DNA from: Mycobacterium sp.
Lineage (GTDB): Bacteria; Actinomycetota; Actinomycetes; Mycobacteriales; Mycobacteriaceae
Direction: 5' to 3'
Length of the DNA stretch: 36,040 nt
Assembly: GCA_020438865.1 (NCBI GenBank)
Contig: JAGQTU010000040.1
Span: forward strand, 1 to 36,040
Below are positions 18,195 to 25,304 of this stretch, in pieces. The notes beneath the pieces are model-generated. The model was given only the letters and a program-made list of their open reading frames with translations. It did not search any database and was not told the origin of the DNA. Within the stretch, counting starts at the first letter, position 1. Every line of letters starts with the position of its first letter. The translations under genes were made by a program, and so were the position numbers.

Positions 18195-18338
18195 CGCAGA
18201 CCTCTCGACAATCCGGCCGGTCCGGGTCCACATGACGCTAACATACGAAATGAGACACTTCAGGTGAACTTTGTAAAGCGGGACGTGGGCGTTGAGCGCG
18301 AATCACGATATTCCCGGCACGATGGCACGGAGGGATGG
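18195..18338. promoter_or_regulatory. Divergent control region of the aldehyde dehydrogenase/hyu unit and an SDR gene
   Basis: On the minus strand a promoter is visible: -35 TTCACC (complement of 18263-18268), a 17-base spacer and -10 TATGTT (complement of 18240-18245). An imperfect dyad acttca-gg-tgaact (18257-18270; one mismatched pair) covers the -35 box, as an operator would. For the plus-strand SDR a ribosome site ggaggg (18329-18334) is clear, but no convincing -10 is seen. No regulator gene is adjacent, so one of the island's TetR proteins is a candidate. Confidence 0.45.
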
Positions 18339-19079
18339 ATGGCCTCACGCGAGCGGAACGCGGTCGTCACCGGCGGCAGCGGCGGCATCGGCAAGGCCTG
18401 CGGCCGTCTCCTGGTGCAGCGCGGTTACGACGTCGTCCTCATCGCCCGGCGGGAAACCCCGCTGCGCGAGGCCGCCGAGGACATCGGGGCGCGGTGGGTG
18501 GTCGCCGACGCCTGCGATCCCGCCGGCTTCCCGGCGGCGCTGACCGGGCTCGGGGCGGTGGACCTGCTGGTCCACGCGGCCGGTGTACTCGGGGGCACGT
18601 ACGCCCGCAAACAGACCTTCGAGGACTGGCGGACGATGATGGCCGCCAACCTGGACTCCTGTTTCGTGGTGACAGCGGCCGCACTGCCGTTGATGCGGCC
18701 CGGCTCCCGCTTCGTCTTCATCTCCTCGTCGGCCGCGCACGAGCCGATGCCCGGCCGCACCGCGTACTCCGCGTCGAAGGCGGGGATGAACGCGTTCGCG
18801 CGGGCGCTGGCTCTCGAGGTCGACCGGGACGGCATCAACGTCAACCTTGTCACTCCAGGGCCTGTCGAAACCGAGATGCTGCAAGACGTTCCGTTCGAGA
18901 TGTACGCCGTGACGGTCGACGACGTGGCCGATACCGTCGTCTGGCTCGACACGGTCGCGGGATCCGTCGACCTGCCTGAGATCCGGCTCAACGCCATCAC
19001 CCGGGGGCCGTCGGCACGATCGCCGGTGGTGCCCTCCGAGGCCCGGCGGCGCGCCGCGGGCCTACCTAGTCCGCCATGA
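18339..19079 (+). CDS. Short-chain dehydrogenase/reductase
   Basis: The 246-residue SDR uses NAD(P) to oxidise an alcohol or reduce a ketone. Cofactor motif TGGSGGIG is at 11-18, HAAGV near 79-83, active-site serine about 130 and the YxxxK pair Y143/K147 in TAYSASKAG. The C-terminal 40 residues (after DTVVWLDTVAGSV) diverge from the usual GQxxxVDGG ending and are Arg/Pro-rich, so the substrate end is unusual. The ATG at 18339 is chosen for the ggaggg site just before it. The 3' end overlaps the convergent VOC gene by 14 bases. Confidence 0.87.
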   Translation: MASRERNAVVTGGSGGIGKACGRLLVQRGYDVVLIARRETPLREAAEDIGARWVVADACDPAGFPAALTGLGAVDLLVHAAGVLGGTYARKQTFEDWRTMMAANLDSCFVVTAAALPLMRPGSRFVFISSSAAHEPMPGRTAYSASKAGMNAFARALALEVDRDGINVNLVTPGPVETEMLQDVPFEMYAVTVDDVADTVVWLDTVAGSVDLPEIRLNAITRGPSARSPVVPSEARRRAAGLPSPP

Positions 19080-19518
19080 CCGCGAGCCTGCCCATCGGCA
19101 GCAACTCGACCATCACACCGTCCGGGTCGGAGACGGTCGCCGCCATCCCGCCCCCGGGGGTGGGCATCGTCCTGGGGACACCGCCGAGGCCCATGTGGGC
19201 CAGTCGGTCCAGCACCGCCGGGACGTCGACCTGGACCGACAGCAGGAACACGCCCCGCGCGGGCACGCCCCGCTGAGGCGGAGACGCCGTGATCGCCGGG
19301 ACCCCCAGGTCGAGAAGTTCGATGATCCCCGAGTCCGGGTGCGCGGCGTCGCCGAGGAATACCGTGCGGACCGCTTGGGTGCGGACCCCCAGCAACCCTT
19401 CGAGGTCGGCCTGCAGGGCCTTGTCGACGAGGACGGTCAGCCCCAGTCCATCGCGATAGAACCGCAGCGACTCGTCGAGGTCCGCCACACAGACACCGGC
19501 GTGGTGCATGGTCGTCAT
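19066..19518 (-). CDS. VOC (glyoxalase/dioxygenase superfamily) protein
   Basis: The 150-residue single-domain protein has the beta-alpha-beta-beta-beta repeats of the vicinal oxygen chelate fold: HHAGVCVADLDESLRFYRDGLGL at the start and SDPDGVMVELLPM near the end. Possible metal ligands are H5/H6, E67 in IIELLDLG and E137. Members include methylmalonyl-CoA epimerase, glyoxalase I and extradiol dioxygenases. In an acyl-CoA cluster an epimerase- or isomerase-like role is attractive but unproven. It is the last gene of the unit starting with TetR at 24.09 kb, 19 bases after the thiolase-like gene. Confidence 0.82.
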   Translation of the reverse strand: MTTMHHAGVCVADLDESLRFYRDGLGLTVLVDKALQADLEGLLGVRTQAVRTVFLGDAAHPDSGIIELLDLGVPAITASPPQRGVPARGVFLLSVQVDVPAVLDRLAHMGLGGVPRTMPTPGGGMAATVSDPDGVMVELLPMGRLAVMAD

Positions 19519-19537
19519 CGGGAATATCCGTATCCAC

Positions 19538-21007
19538 TCACCAGCGGGCCTCGTTCCGTTTGCCGTCCGTCGTCACCCTCACCGCCTGCCCGACGAGCTC
19601 GCGTGACTCGGCATCGGCGAGCAGATCGGCGTCGTGCACCCGGGCCAGGGCCCGGCCGTCCTCGGTGTCCAGCACCACCAGCCCCTGCTGCGGGGCACCG
19701 TCGCGACCGTGGGCGACGGTGTAGGCACACACGGTAGCCGGTCCCGACCAGGCCGTGAGGACCGGGCGGCGCGGCTGGTCGGCGTCCACCTCGGACTGCA
19801 GTGCAGCCGGGTCGGCCGGCGGCGTGCCGCACCCCGGTTCCGGGGACCACACCGCCGCAACATGTTTGGCCATGTGCATGCCGACGCCCGTGACCAGCGT
19901 CCGGCCCGCGTTCACCGGCAGCCGGTCGAAGGCGGTCGCGATGGCGTGCGTCAGGTAGCCGCTGGCCGGACCACCGGCATAGGGCAGTCCGCCGGTGATC
20001 GTCAGACCGCGCGGGTCGTCGAGGGCCAGGCCCAGGGCGTCGCAGGCCAGCCGGAGCGAGGAGGGAAAGCAGGAATACAGGTCGAACGCGTCGATCTCGT
20101 CCAGTGACACACCGGCGGCCGCGAGCACATGCCGGCCCGCGACCGACATGGCCGCCGACCGCGACATGTCCTGGCGCTCCGCGATGCTCGCCGGGTCCTC
20201 CGCGTAGGCCCAGCCGCCCAGGTACAGGCGCCGGTCTTCGGCAACCCCGAGTTCGTCGGCCTTCTCGCGCGTCGCGACCAGCAGCGCGGCCGACATGTCG
20301 ACGTCCATCACCGCCACCTCGTGCTTGGTGTACGGCCAGCCGACATACCGGTTGTCCGCGGTCGGGGTGCCGACCGTCGCGGCGTCGAGCGCGGTCGGGC
20401 GCCACGCATGCGGATTGCCCTCCGCCACAACGCTCATCGCGGCCATCATCGCCGCGGCCTGCGCGGCATCGTCGGCCAGTGACGCACCGAGCCCGGCGCG
20501 CCGCGCGGTGTCCCACAGCGGGAACGTCTCCCAGGCCTGCACCACCTCGTGGTTCAGTTCGGACGGGTGCGGCGGATCCCACGGGAACGGCGAGGACTTG
20601 CGGTGACTCCAGGGCAACCGCTCGTCGTTCTTCTTGGCCGCCCGCACGCTGGCGAGTGCCTCGGCGCTGCAGATCAGGGCGAGGTCCAGTTCCCCGCGCC
20701 GCATCGAGTCCGCGGTGCGGTCGACCAGGTCCTGGGGTGTCGTGCCACCGATCCCCGAATAATGCCGATGCCGTGGCGCGGATCCCAGGGCGCCAGCCAG
20801 CCGGCCGACCGGGTCGTCGTAGGACCAGCTTTGGCAGTACACGATCTGCAGCGAGTCGATCTGCGGCAGAGCATGTTCCACGCCCGCGACCGCGGCCGCC
20901 TCCCGTGCCCGCTGCTCCCAGCTGACGAGCGGCTCCGGCGCGACGGCGTCGCGCACGGTGTGCTGGGCGGCGCCGATCACGCACAGCTGACGCATGTCGT
21001 CGGCCAT
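19538..21007 (-). CDS. Thiolase-like protein type 1 (no thiolase nucleophile)
   Basis: The product is a 489-residue protein with the thiolase fold plus a C-terminal beta-rich extension (about 410-489). It resembles Rv1867 and the M. smegmatis thiolase-like protein TLP1 as I recall them. The segment that carries the nucleophilic CGSG in true thiolases reads SGIGGTTPQD (84-93), without cysteine. The C-terminal catalytic CxG loop reads GVGMHMAKHVA (374-384). DLYSCFPSSLR (309-319) and the TITGGLPYAGGPASGYLTHA block are family-typical. Carbon-carbon cleavage by the standard mechanism is unlikely. Acyl-CoA binding, aldol-type chemistry or a partner role is more plausible. The ATG overlaps the hydratase stop by one base (TGATG). 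Confidence 0.85.
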   Translation of the reverse strand: MADDMRQLCVIGAAQHTVRDAVAPEPLVSWEQRAREAAAVAGVEHALPQIDSLQIVYCQSWSYDDPVGRLAGALGSAPRHRHYSGIGGTTPQDLVDRTADSMRRGELDLALICSAEALASVRAAKKNDERLPWSHRKSSPFPWDPPHPSELNHEVVQAWETFPLWDTARRAGLGASLADDAAQAAAMMAAMSVVAEGNPHAWRPTALDAATVGTPTADNRYVGWPYTKHEVAVMDVDMSAALLVATREKADELGVAEDRRLYLGGWAYAEDPASIAERQDMSRSAAMSVAGRHVLAAAGVSLDEIDAFDLYSCFPSSLRLACDALGLALDDPRGLTITGGLPYAGGPASGYLTHAIATAFDRLPVNAGRTLVTGVGMHMAKHVAAVWSPEPGCGTPPADPAALQSEVDADQPRRPVLTAWSGPATVCAYTVAHGRDGAPQQGLVVLDTEDGRALARVHDADLLADAESRELVGQAVRVTTDGKRNEARW

Positions 21008-21828
21008 CAGGAACCGGACCACCGCGGTGCGCGCTTCTCGGCGAAGGCGCGTGGGCCCTCCTTCGCATCCTCCGTGGCGAACACCTCCCTGGAGATGCGG
21101 GCCTCGTTGCGGTAGGCCTCGCCCATGTCGAGCTTCAGGCCCTCCAGGACACTGCGTTTGGTGGCCCGGACCGCCAGCGGTGCGTTCTTCGCGATGCGGG
21201 CCGCGTACTCGAAGGCGGTGTCCAGCAATGCTTCCTCCGGGACGACCGCGTTGAGCAGGCCCATCCGGAGGGCGCGCTGAGCGTCGATCAGGTCGGCGCA
21301 CAGCAGGAACTCCATGGCCTGGGCGAACGGGATCTGGCGGGGCAGGCGCACCGTGGTCCCGCCGCCCGCGAACAGGCCGCGCGCGGGCTCCAGCACGCCG
21401 AAGGTGGCGTGCTCGGCGGCGACCCGGATGTCCACCCCGCCGAGCATCTCCATGCCGCCGGCCACACAGGGACCGTTGATCGCCGCGATGATCGGCTTGT
21501 CGACCCTGGTGCCCCGCAGCACGGCGTCTGTTCCGTCCGACAGCGAGTAACCCTTGACCGAGGTGGCCGTGCCGGCCTGGAGTTCCTTGGCCAGCGCGGT
21601 GATCTCGGGTACATAGGTCTTGAGGTCGGCACCTGACATGAAGGACCGGCCGACTCCGGTGAAGATCGCCACCCAGGCCGCCTCGTCGGCCTCGAACCGC
21701 TTCCAGGCCTGCGCCAGCTGGTGGAAGTGTTCGAGGTCGCAGGCGTTCTTCGCCTCCGGGCGGTCCAGGGTGATGAGCGCGACGTGTTCCGCGCCGGCTC
21801 GCGCTGCGAGCTCATAGTGTACGGGCAC
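21007..21828 (-). CDS. Enoyl-CoA hydratase/isomerase family (crotonase)
   Basis: The 273-residue crotonase-fold enzyme probably adds water to an enoyl-CoA. Oxyanion-hole segments SGADLK (65-70) and GPCVAGG (119-125) are present, and both catalytic glutamates can be placed (E127 in GGMEML and E147 in VLEPARG), so hydratase activity is expected. The start is the GTG at 21828, preceded by agaggaag. The longer upstream frame lacks family sequence. It lies 23 bases after the acyl-CoA ligase gene and is coupled to the thiolase-like gene. Its substrate should be the CoA ester from the ligase. No acyl-CoA dehydrogenase gene is in the region to make the double bond. Confidence 0.92.
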   Translation of the reverse strand: MPVHYELAARAGAEHVALITLDRPEAKNACDLEHFHQLAQAWKRFEADEAAWVAIFTGVGRSFMSGADLKTYVPEITALAKELQAGTATSVKGYSLSDGTDAVLRGTRVDKPIIAAINGPCVAGGMEMLGGVDIRVAAEHATFGVLEPARGLFAGGGTTVRLPRQIPFAQAMEFLLCADLIDAQRALRMGLLNAVVPEEALLDTAFEYAARIAKNAPLAVRATKRSVLEGLKLDMGEAYRNEARISREVFATEDAKEGPRAFAEKRAPRWSGS

Positions 21829-21851
21829 GAGACTTCCTCTTCTGTTGGCCG

Positions 21852-23495
21852 TCAGCGCTTTTCGGACCCGGCGAACGGCTGCGGATAGGCCCCGGACCGG
21901 CCGTGGTCGTCGAACTCCTTGCGCAACGCCGCACGGTCTGAGTTCGTCATGGGCGCATAGCCGGCCGACCGGGCCGGCCGCCACCAGACCGGGTCGTCAC
22001 ACAGCCAGGCCTCGCGCCGCAGCGGCTTCTTGTCGATCTTGCCCTGGCCGACCACCGGGATCTCCGGGACGACGCGGACGAATCGGGGCGCCCACTTGGT
22101 GCCCAGGTCGGACTGTGCGGCCAGGAAGGACGCGAAGTCGTCCGGATCGAAGGACCGGCCCGGCAGCAGTTCGATCGCGGCGAGGATCTGGTCGCCGGCC
22201 AGCGGGTCCGGCACCCCGACGACGACGACCTCCGCGGCGTCGGGGTATCGGCCGAGGATCCGCTCCACCGGGCTGACCGCGAAGTTCTCCGAGTCCACCC
22301 GCAGCCAGTCCCCCGCCCGGCCGGCGAACCAGAACACACCGTCGGCGTCGCGGTAGGCCAGATCGCCCGACCAGAACCAGCCGTTGCGCAGCCGGTCGGA
22401 CTGGGCCTCGGCGTTGTTCCAGTAGCCCTCGAACGCACCCGTGGCGTCGCGGCGAACCAGCTCACCGATCGCGTCGGCGGCATTGCACATCTTGCCGTCC
22501 GAATCGAACTGTGCCGTATCGCATTCCGCTCCGGACTCGTCGACGACGGCGATGTCCGCGCCGGGCGGAGCGAGTCCGAGCGAACCCGGTTTGGGTGCGG
22601 GCACCAGCGCTATACCGCCCTCGCTGGAGCCGTATCCGCTGAGCACGGCCACACCGAATCGCTCGCGGAATCGGGCGGCGTCGCGCGGGGACGATTCCGG
22701 GGCGAGCACCGCCCGCAGCCGGTGGTCGCGGTCGTGCGGTCCCGGCGGGGTCGCCAGGATGTAGGCCAGGGCCCGGCCGACCGTGGAAGTGAAGGTCACC
22801 CCGTGGGCGCGCACGTCGTCGAGCCAGGCGCCCGCCGAGAAGCGATCCCGCAGCACCAGCCGGCATCCGCCGGCCAGCGCGGGAAACAGCGTGGAGTTCA
22901 GCGCGTTTCCGTGGGACAGCGTCAGCGGGCAGTACAGAACGGCTTTGGGGCCGAATCCCAGTTCCGCCGAAACGCGCGCGAACCGGGCCTGGCTGCACTT
23001 CACGGCCTTGGGGGCCGATGTCGAGCCGGAGGTGAACAGCAGGAACAGCAGAGTCGACGGCGGCGGGTCCGAATCCGGCAGCGGCGCACCGTCGAATGCC
23101 CGCCAGGGCGCATCCTGGACCCGCACCGGATCCTTGACGAGGCCGGCGAACATGGCATCCGCGACCACCAGCTGGCATGCCGTGTGGTCGATGTCGCGGG
23201 CCAGCTCCGCCCCGCGGCGCGTCGAGTTCACCCCGACGATGCACACGCCGGCCAGTGCCGCCCCGAGAATCTGGAACACGTACTCCGGCACGGTCGGCAG
23301 CAGCACACCGATGTGCGGGGGGCGGGCCGGATCGAGGGTCGCGCGCATCCAGGCCGCCCGCACCGCGGCCTGCCGCACCACCTCACGCCAGCTGTAGGAC
23401 CGATCTCCGCAGACCAGTCCGATGTTGTCGTCGTCGGCACGAGCGCGGACCATGGCCGCCACACTCGCCGGACGGGCGTCCCCTGGCACCGTCAT
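21852..23495 (-). CDS. Acyl-CoA synthetase (FadD17-like)
   Basis: The 547-residue adenylate-forming ligase makes an acyl-CoA from a carboxylic acid, ATP and CoA. Core motifs: FTSGSTSAPK (154-163), GYGSSEG (287-293), SGDLAYRD (376-383), GDWLRVDSEN and the catalytic lysine in GKIDKK (K486). The stretches LDPARPPHIGVLLP and STRRGAELARDI resemble FadD17, the mycobacterial ligase linked to short side-chain steroid acids. That similarity is from memory and is the only substrate hint. The ATG overlaps the stop of the TetR gene (ATGA), so regulator and ligase are co-translated. Confidence 0.92.
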   Translation of the reverse strand: MTVPGDARPASVAAMVRARADDDNIGLVCGDRSYSWREVVRQAAVRAAWMRATLDPARPPHIGVLLPTVPEYVFQILGAALAGVCIVGVNSTRRGAELARDIDHTACQLVVADAMFAGLVKDPVRVQDAPWRAFDGAPLPDSDPPPSTLLFLLFTSGSTSAPKAVKCSQARFARVSAELGFGPKAVLYCPLTLSHGNALNSTLFPALAGGCRLVLRDRFSAGAWLDDVRAHGVTFTSTVGRALAYILATPPGPHDRDHRLRAVLAPESSPRDAARFRERFGVAVLSGYGSSEGGIALVPAPKPGSLGLAPPGADIAVVDESGAECDTAQFDSDGKMCNAADAIGELVRRDATGAFEGYWNNAEAQSDRLRNGWFWSGDLAYRDADGVFWFAGRAGDWLRVDSENFAVSPVERILGRYPDAAEVVVVGVPDPLAGDQILAAIELLPGRSFDPDDFASFLAAQSDLGTKWAPRFVRVVPEIPVVGQGKIDKKPLRREAWLCDDPVWWRPARSAGYAPMTNSDRAALRKEFDDHGRSGAYPQPFAGSEKR

Positions 23496-24091
23496 GCCGA
23501 ACCGGTCCGCCGCTGCGGCGAGGAGGTGGCCCGGATACCGGCGACGATGAGCTCGAGGCCCCGCTCGAACCCGGCCTCCGCCCTACGTCGTGCCCGTGCG
23601 CTCGTCGGTGCCGGGCGGGAGTCCTCCAGGCTCACCGAACCGAGCAGATAGGTGTACAGCAGGGCGTGAGCGGTCGATGCCGCGGCGGCGTCGAGACCGG
23701 CTTCGCCCAGCAGGCTGCGGCTGAGCCGGTCGTGGCGGCGGGCGGTGTGGCCGTTGCCGTTGGTCTGCAGCACGACGGCGATGCCCGGCACTTCCAGCAT
23801 GGCTTTGCGGGCCGCGCAGTACAGCTCGCGAAGACGCCGGTCCCACGGGCCCGGTCCGGGCTCGGCGATCGTGGCCAGCACGGCTTCGGCCAGCAGGTCC
23901 AGTGCGGCCTGCTTGCCCGGGACGTGATAGTAGACAGACGGTTTCGCCGCCCCCAGCTCGACGGCCAGATCCGCCATGGTGACCCGCTGGACTCCGACGC
24001 GCCGGGCCAGCTCGTACAGGGCGGACACCACCCGTTCACGATCGAGATCGCCGTACGATCTCCGCGCCGCGGTCACGGTTCCGCCGGACAC
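23492..24091 (-). CDS. TetR-family regulator (block B)
   Basis: The product has 199 residues. The N-terminal helix-turn-helix is clear: VTMADLAVELGAAKPSVYYHVPGKQAALDLL at about 37-67. The rest is a helical ligand-binding domain with MLEVPGIAVVLQTNGNG and an Arg-rich C-terminus. Several starts are open (ATG 24142 and 24133, GTG 24091). The GTG at 24091 is preferred because gggaggtgg lies directly before it, whereas the ATGs have no ribosome site. It is the first gene of the TetR-ligase-hydratase-thiolase-VOC unit and divergent from the alcohol dehydrogenase gene. It probably represses both directions until a pathway acyl-CoA or substrate binds. Confidence 0.88.
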   Translation of the reverse strand: MSGGTVTAARRSYGDLDRERVVSALYELARRVGVQRVTMADLAVELGAAKPSVYYHVPGKQAALDLLAEAVLATIAEPGPGPWDRRLRELYCAARKAMLEVPGIAVVLQTNGNGHTARRHDRLSRSLLGEAGLDAAAASTAHALLYTYLLGSVSLEDSRPAPTSARARRRAEAGFERGLELIVAGIRATSSPQRRTGSA

Positions 24092-24199
24092 ATCCACCTC
24101 CCTGCCGCGAATTCGACCCACGGTCCAAAGCATGTCGGGCATGATTCGACCGAGGGTAGAAAGTGACGATACCCACTCACGCGATCTGAGGTGCCCACG
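24092..24199. promoter_or_regulatory. Divergent promoter/operator region between TetR and alcohol dehydrogenase genes
   Basis: A dyad gggta...taccc spans 24154-24174 (five-base arms, 11-base spacer). The octamer attcgacc is repeated at 24111-24118 and 24144-24151. For the plus strand, TTCGAC (24145-24150), 17 bases, then GATACC (24168-24173) is a reasonable promoter. On the minus strand TATCGT (complement of 24166-24171) or TACCCT (complement of 24153-24158) fit TANNNT. The dyad thus lies over both promoters, as expected for a shared TetR operator. Confidence 0.4.
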
Positions 24200-25291
24200 A
24201 TGAGCGAACGCGGTGCGATTCTCCGGGCGGTTGGAGAACCACTGCGGGTCGAGGACATCACCCTCGCGCCGCTCGCGCCCGATCAGGTACGCGTGCGCAT
24301 CGCCGCCAGCGGCGTGTGCCACTCCGATCTGTCCCAGGCCACCGGTGCGCTGCCGGTCGGCACACCCTGCGTCCTGGGCCATGAGGGCGCCGGAGTCGTC
24401 GAGGCGGTCGGTGCCGAGGTGCACCACGTCGCGGCCGGGGACCACGCGGTGATCTCGTGGGTGCCGGCCTGCGGACACTGTTGGTTCTGCCGACGGGGCG
24501 AGGTTCACCTGTGCCGCAACGCCATCCGCGATGCCTACTCGATGCCGTATGCCAGTGATGCCGCGGGCACGGCCCTGTTCACGTCGATGGGTGTGTCGAG
24601 CTTCGCGACGGCCACCAACTGTCTGGCCCGGGCCGTCGTCCCGATCGACCCCGACATTCCGCTGGAGATCGCGTCCCTGATCGGGTGCGGCGTCGCGACC
24701 GGCGCGGGCGCCGCGCTGAACACCGCCCCGGTCGAGCACGGCAGCTCGGTCGCGGTCGTCGGCCTCGGCGGGGTCGGTCTGGCATCGCTGATGGCGGCGA
24801 AGGTACGGGGCGCCGCCGAGATCATCGCGGTCGACCCGGTGCCGGCACGCCGGGAGGCCGCGCTCACGCTGGGCGCGACACACGCCGTCGACCCGGCCCA
24901 GGGCGAGGTCGCCGACCAGATTCGCGCCGTCACCGGCCGCCGGGGCGCCGACTACGTGTTCGAGGCGGTCGGCCGCCAATCCACCATCGAGAGCTCGATC
25001 GCCGCCACCCGCCGCGGTGGCACCACGTGCGTCGTCGGTGCGTCGCCCGTCGACGAGCGGGTGTCGCTGTCGGCCTACGACCTCTACATGCACGGTAAGA
25101 CCCTGGTGGGGTGCCAGTACGGTTCGGTGGTTCCCGATCGGGACTTCCCGATGTTGCTCGACCTGTGGCGGGCCGGCCGGCTTCCGCTGGACCGGCTGAT
25201 CACCGGACGCATCGCGCTCGACGAGGTGAACCGCGCGTTCGACGATCTGGTGCACGGTAAAGGCATTCGCTCCGTCATCGTCAACGAATGA
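24200..25291 (+). CDS. Zinc-dependent alcohol dehydrogenase (MDR family)
   Basis: The 363-residue enzyme oxidises an alcohol to an aldehyde or ketone with a nicotinamide cofactor. Catalytic-zinc ligands are C40 (GVCHSD), H61 (GHEGAG) and C163 (GCGV). Structural-zinc cysteines are C91, C94, C97 and C105. The Rossmann motif GLGGVG is at 188-193. The layout is that of class III-like, long-chain or aryl alcohol dehydrogenases. The ATG at 24200 is chosen over the GTG at 24191 because gagg sits eight bases before it. It forms a two-gene unit with the AttH/CrtC-like gene 13 bases downstream. The aldehyde dehydrogenase at 16.7 kb could take its product. Confidence 0.94.
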   Translation: MSERGAILRAVGEPLRVEDITLAPLAPDQVRVRIAASGVCHSDLSQATGALPVGTPCVLGHEGAGVVEAVGAEVHHVAAGDHAVISWVPACGHCWFCRRGEVHLCRNAIRDAYSMPYASDAAGTALFTSMGVSSFATATNCLARAVVPIDPDIPLEIASLIGCGVATGAGAALNTAPVEHGSSVAVVGLGGVGLASLMAAKVRGAAEIIAVDPVPARREAALTLGATHAVDPAQGEVADQIRAVTGRRGADYVFEAVGRQSTIESSIAATRRGGTTCVVGASPVDERVSLSAYDLYMHGKTLVGCQYGSVVPDRDFPMLLDLWRAGRLPLDRLITGRIALDEVNRAFDDLVHGKGIRSVIVNE

Positions 25292-25304
25292 GATCGAGGC
25301 ATCA

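Noticed and set aside
19538-21007. Annotating this gene as a functional acetyl-CoA acetyltransferase
   Set aside because: The nucleophilic cysteine segment is replaced by SGIGGT, so a standard thiolase call would mislead.
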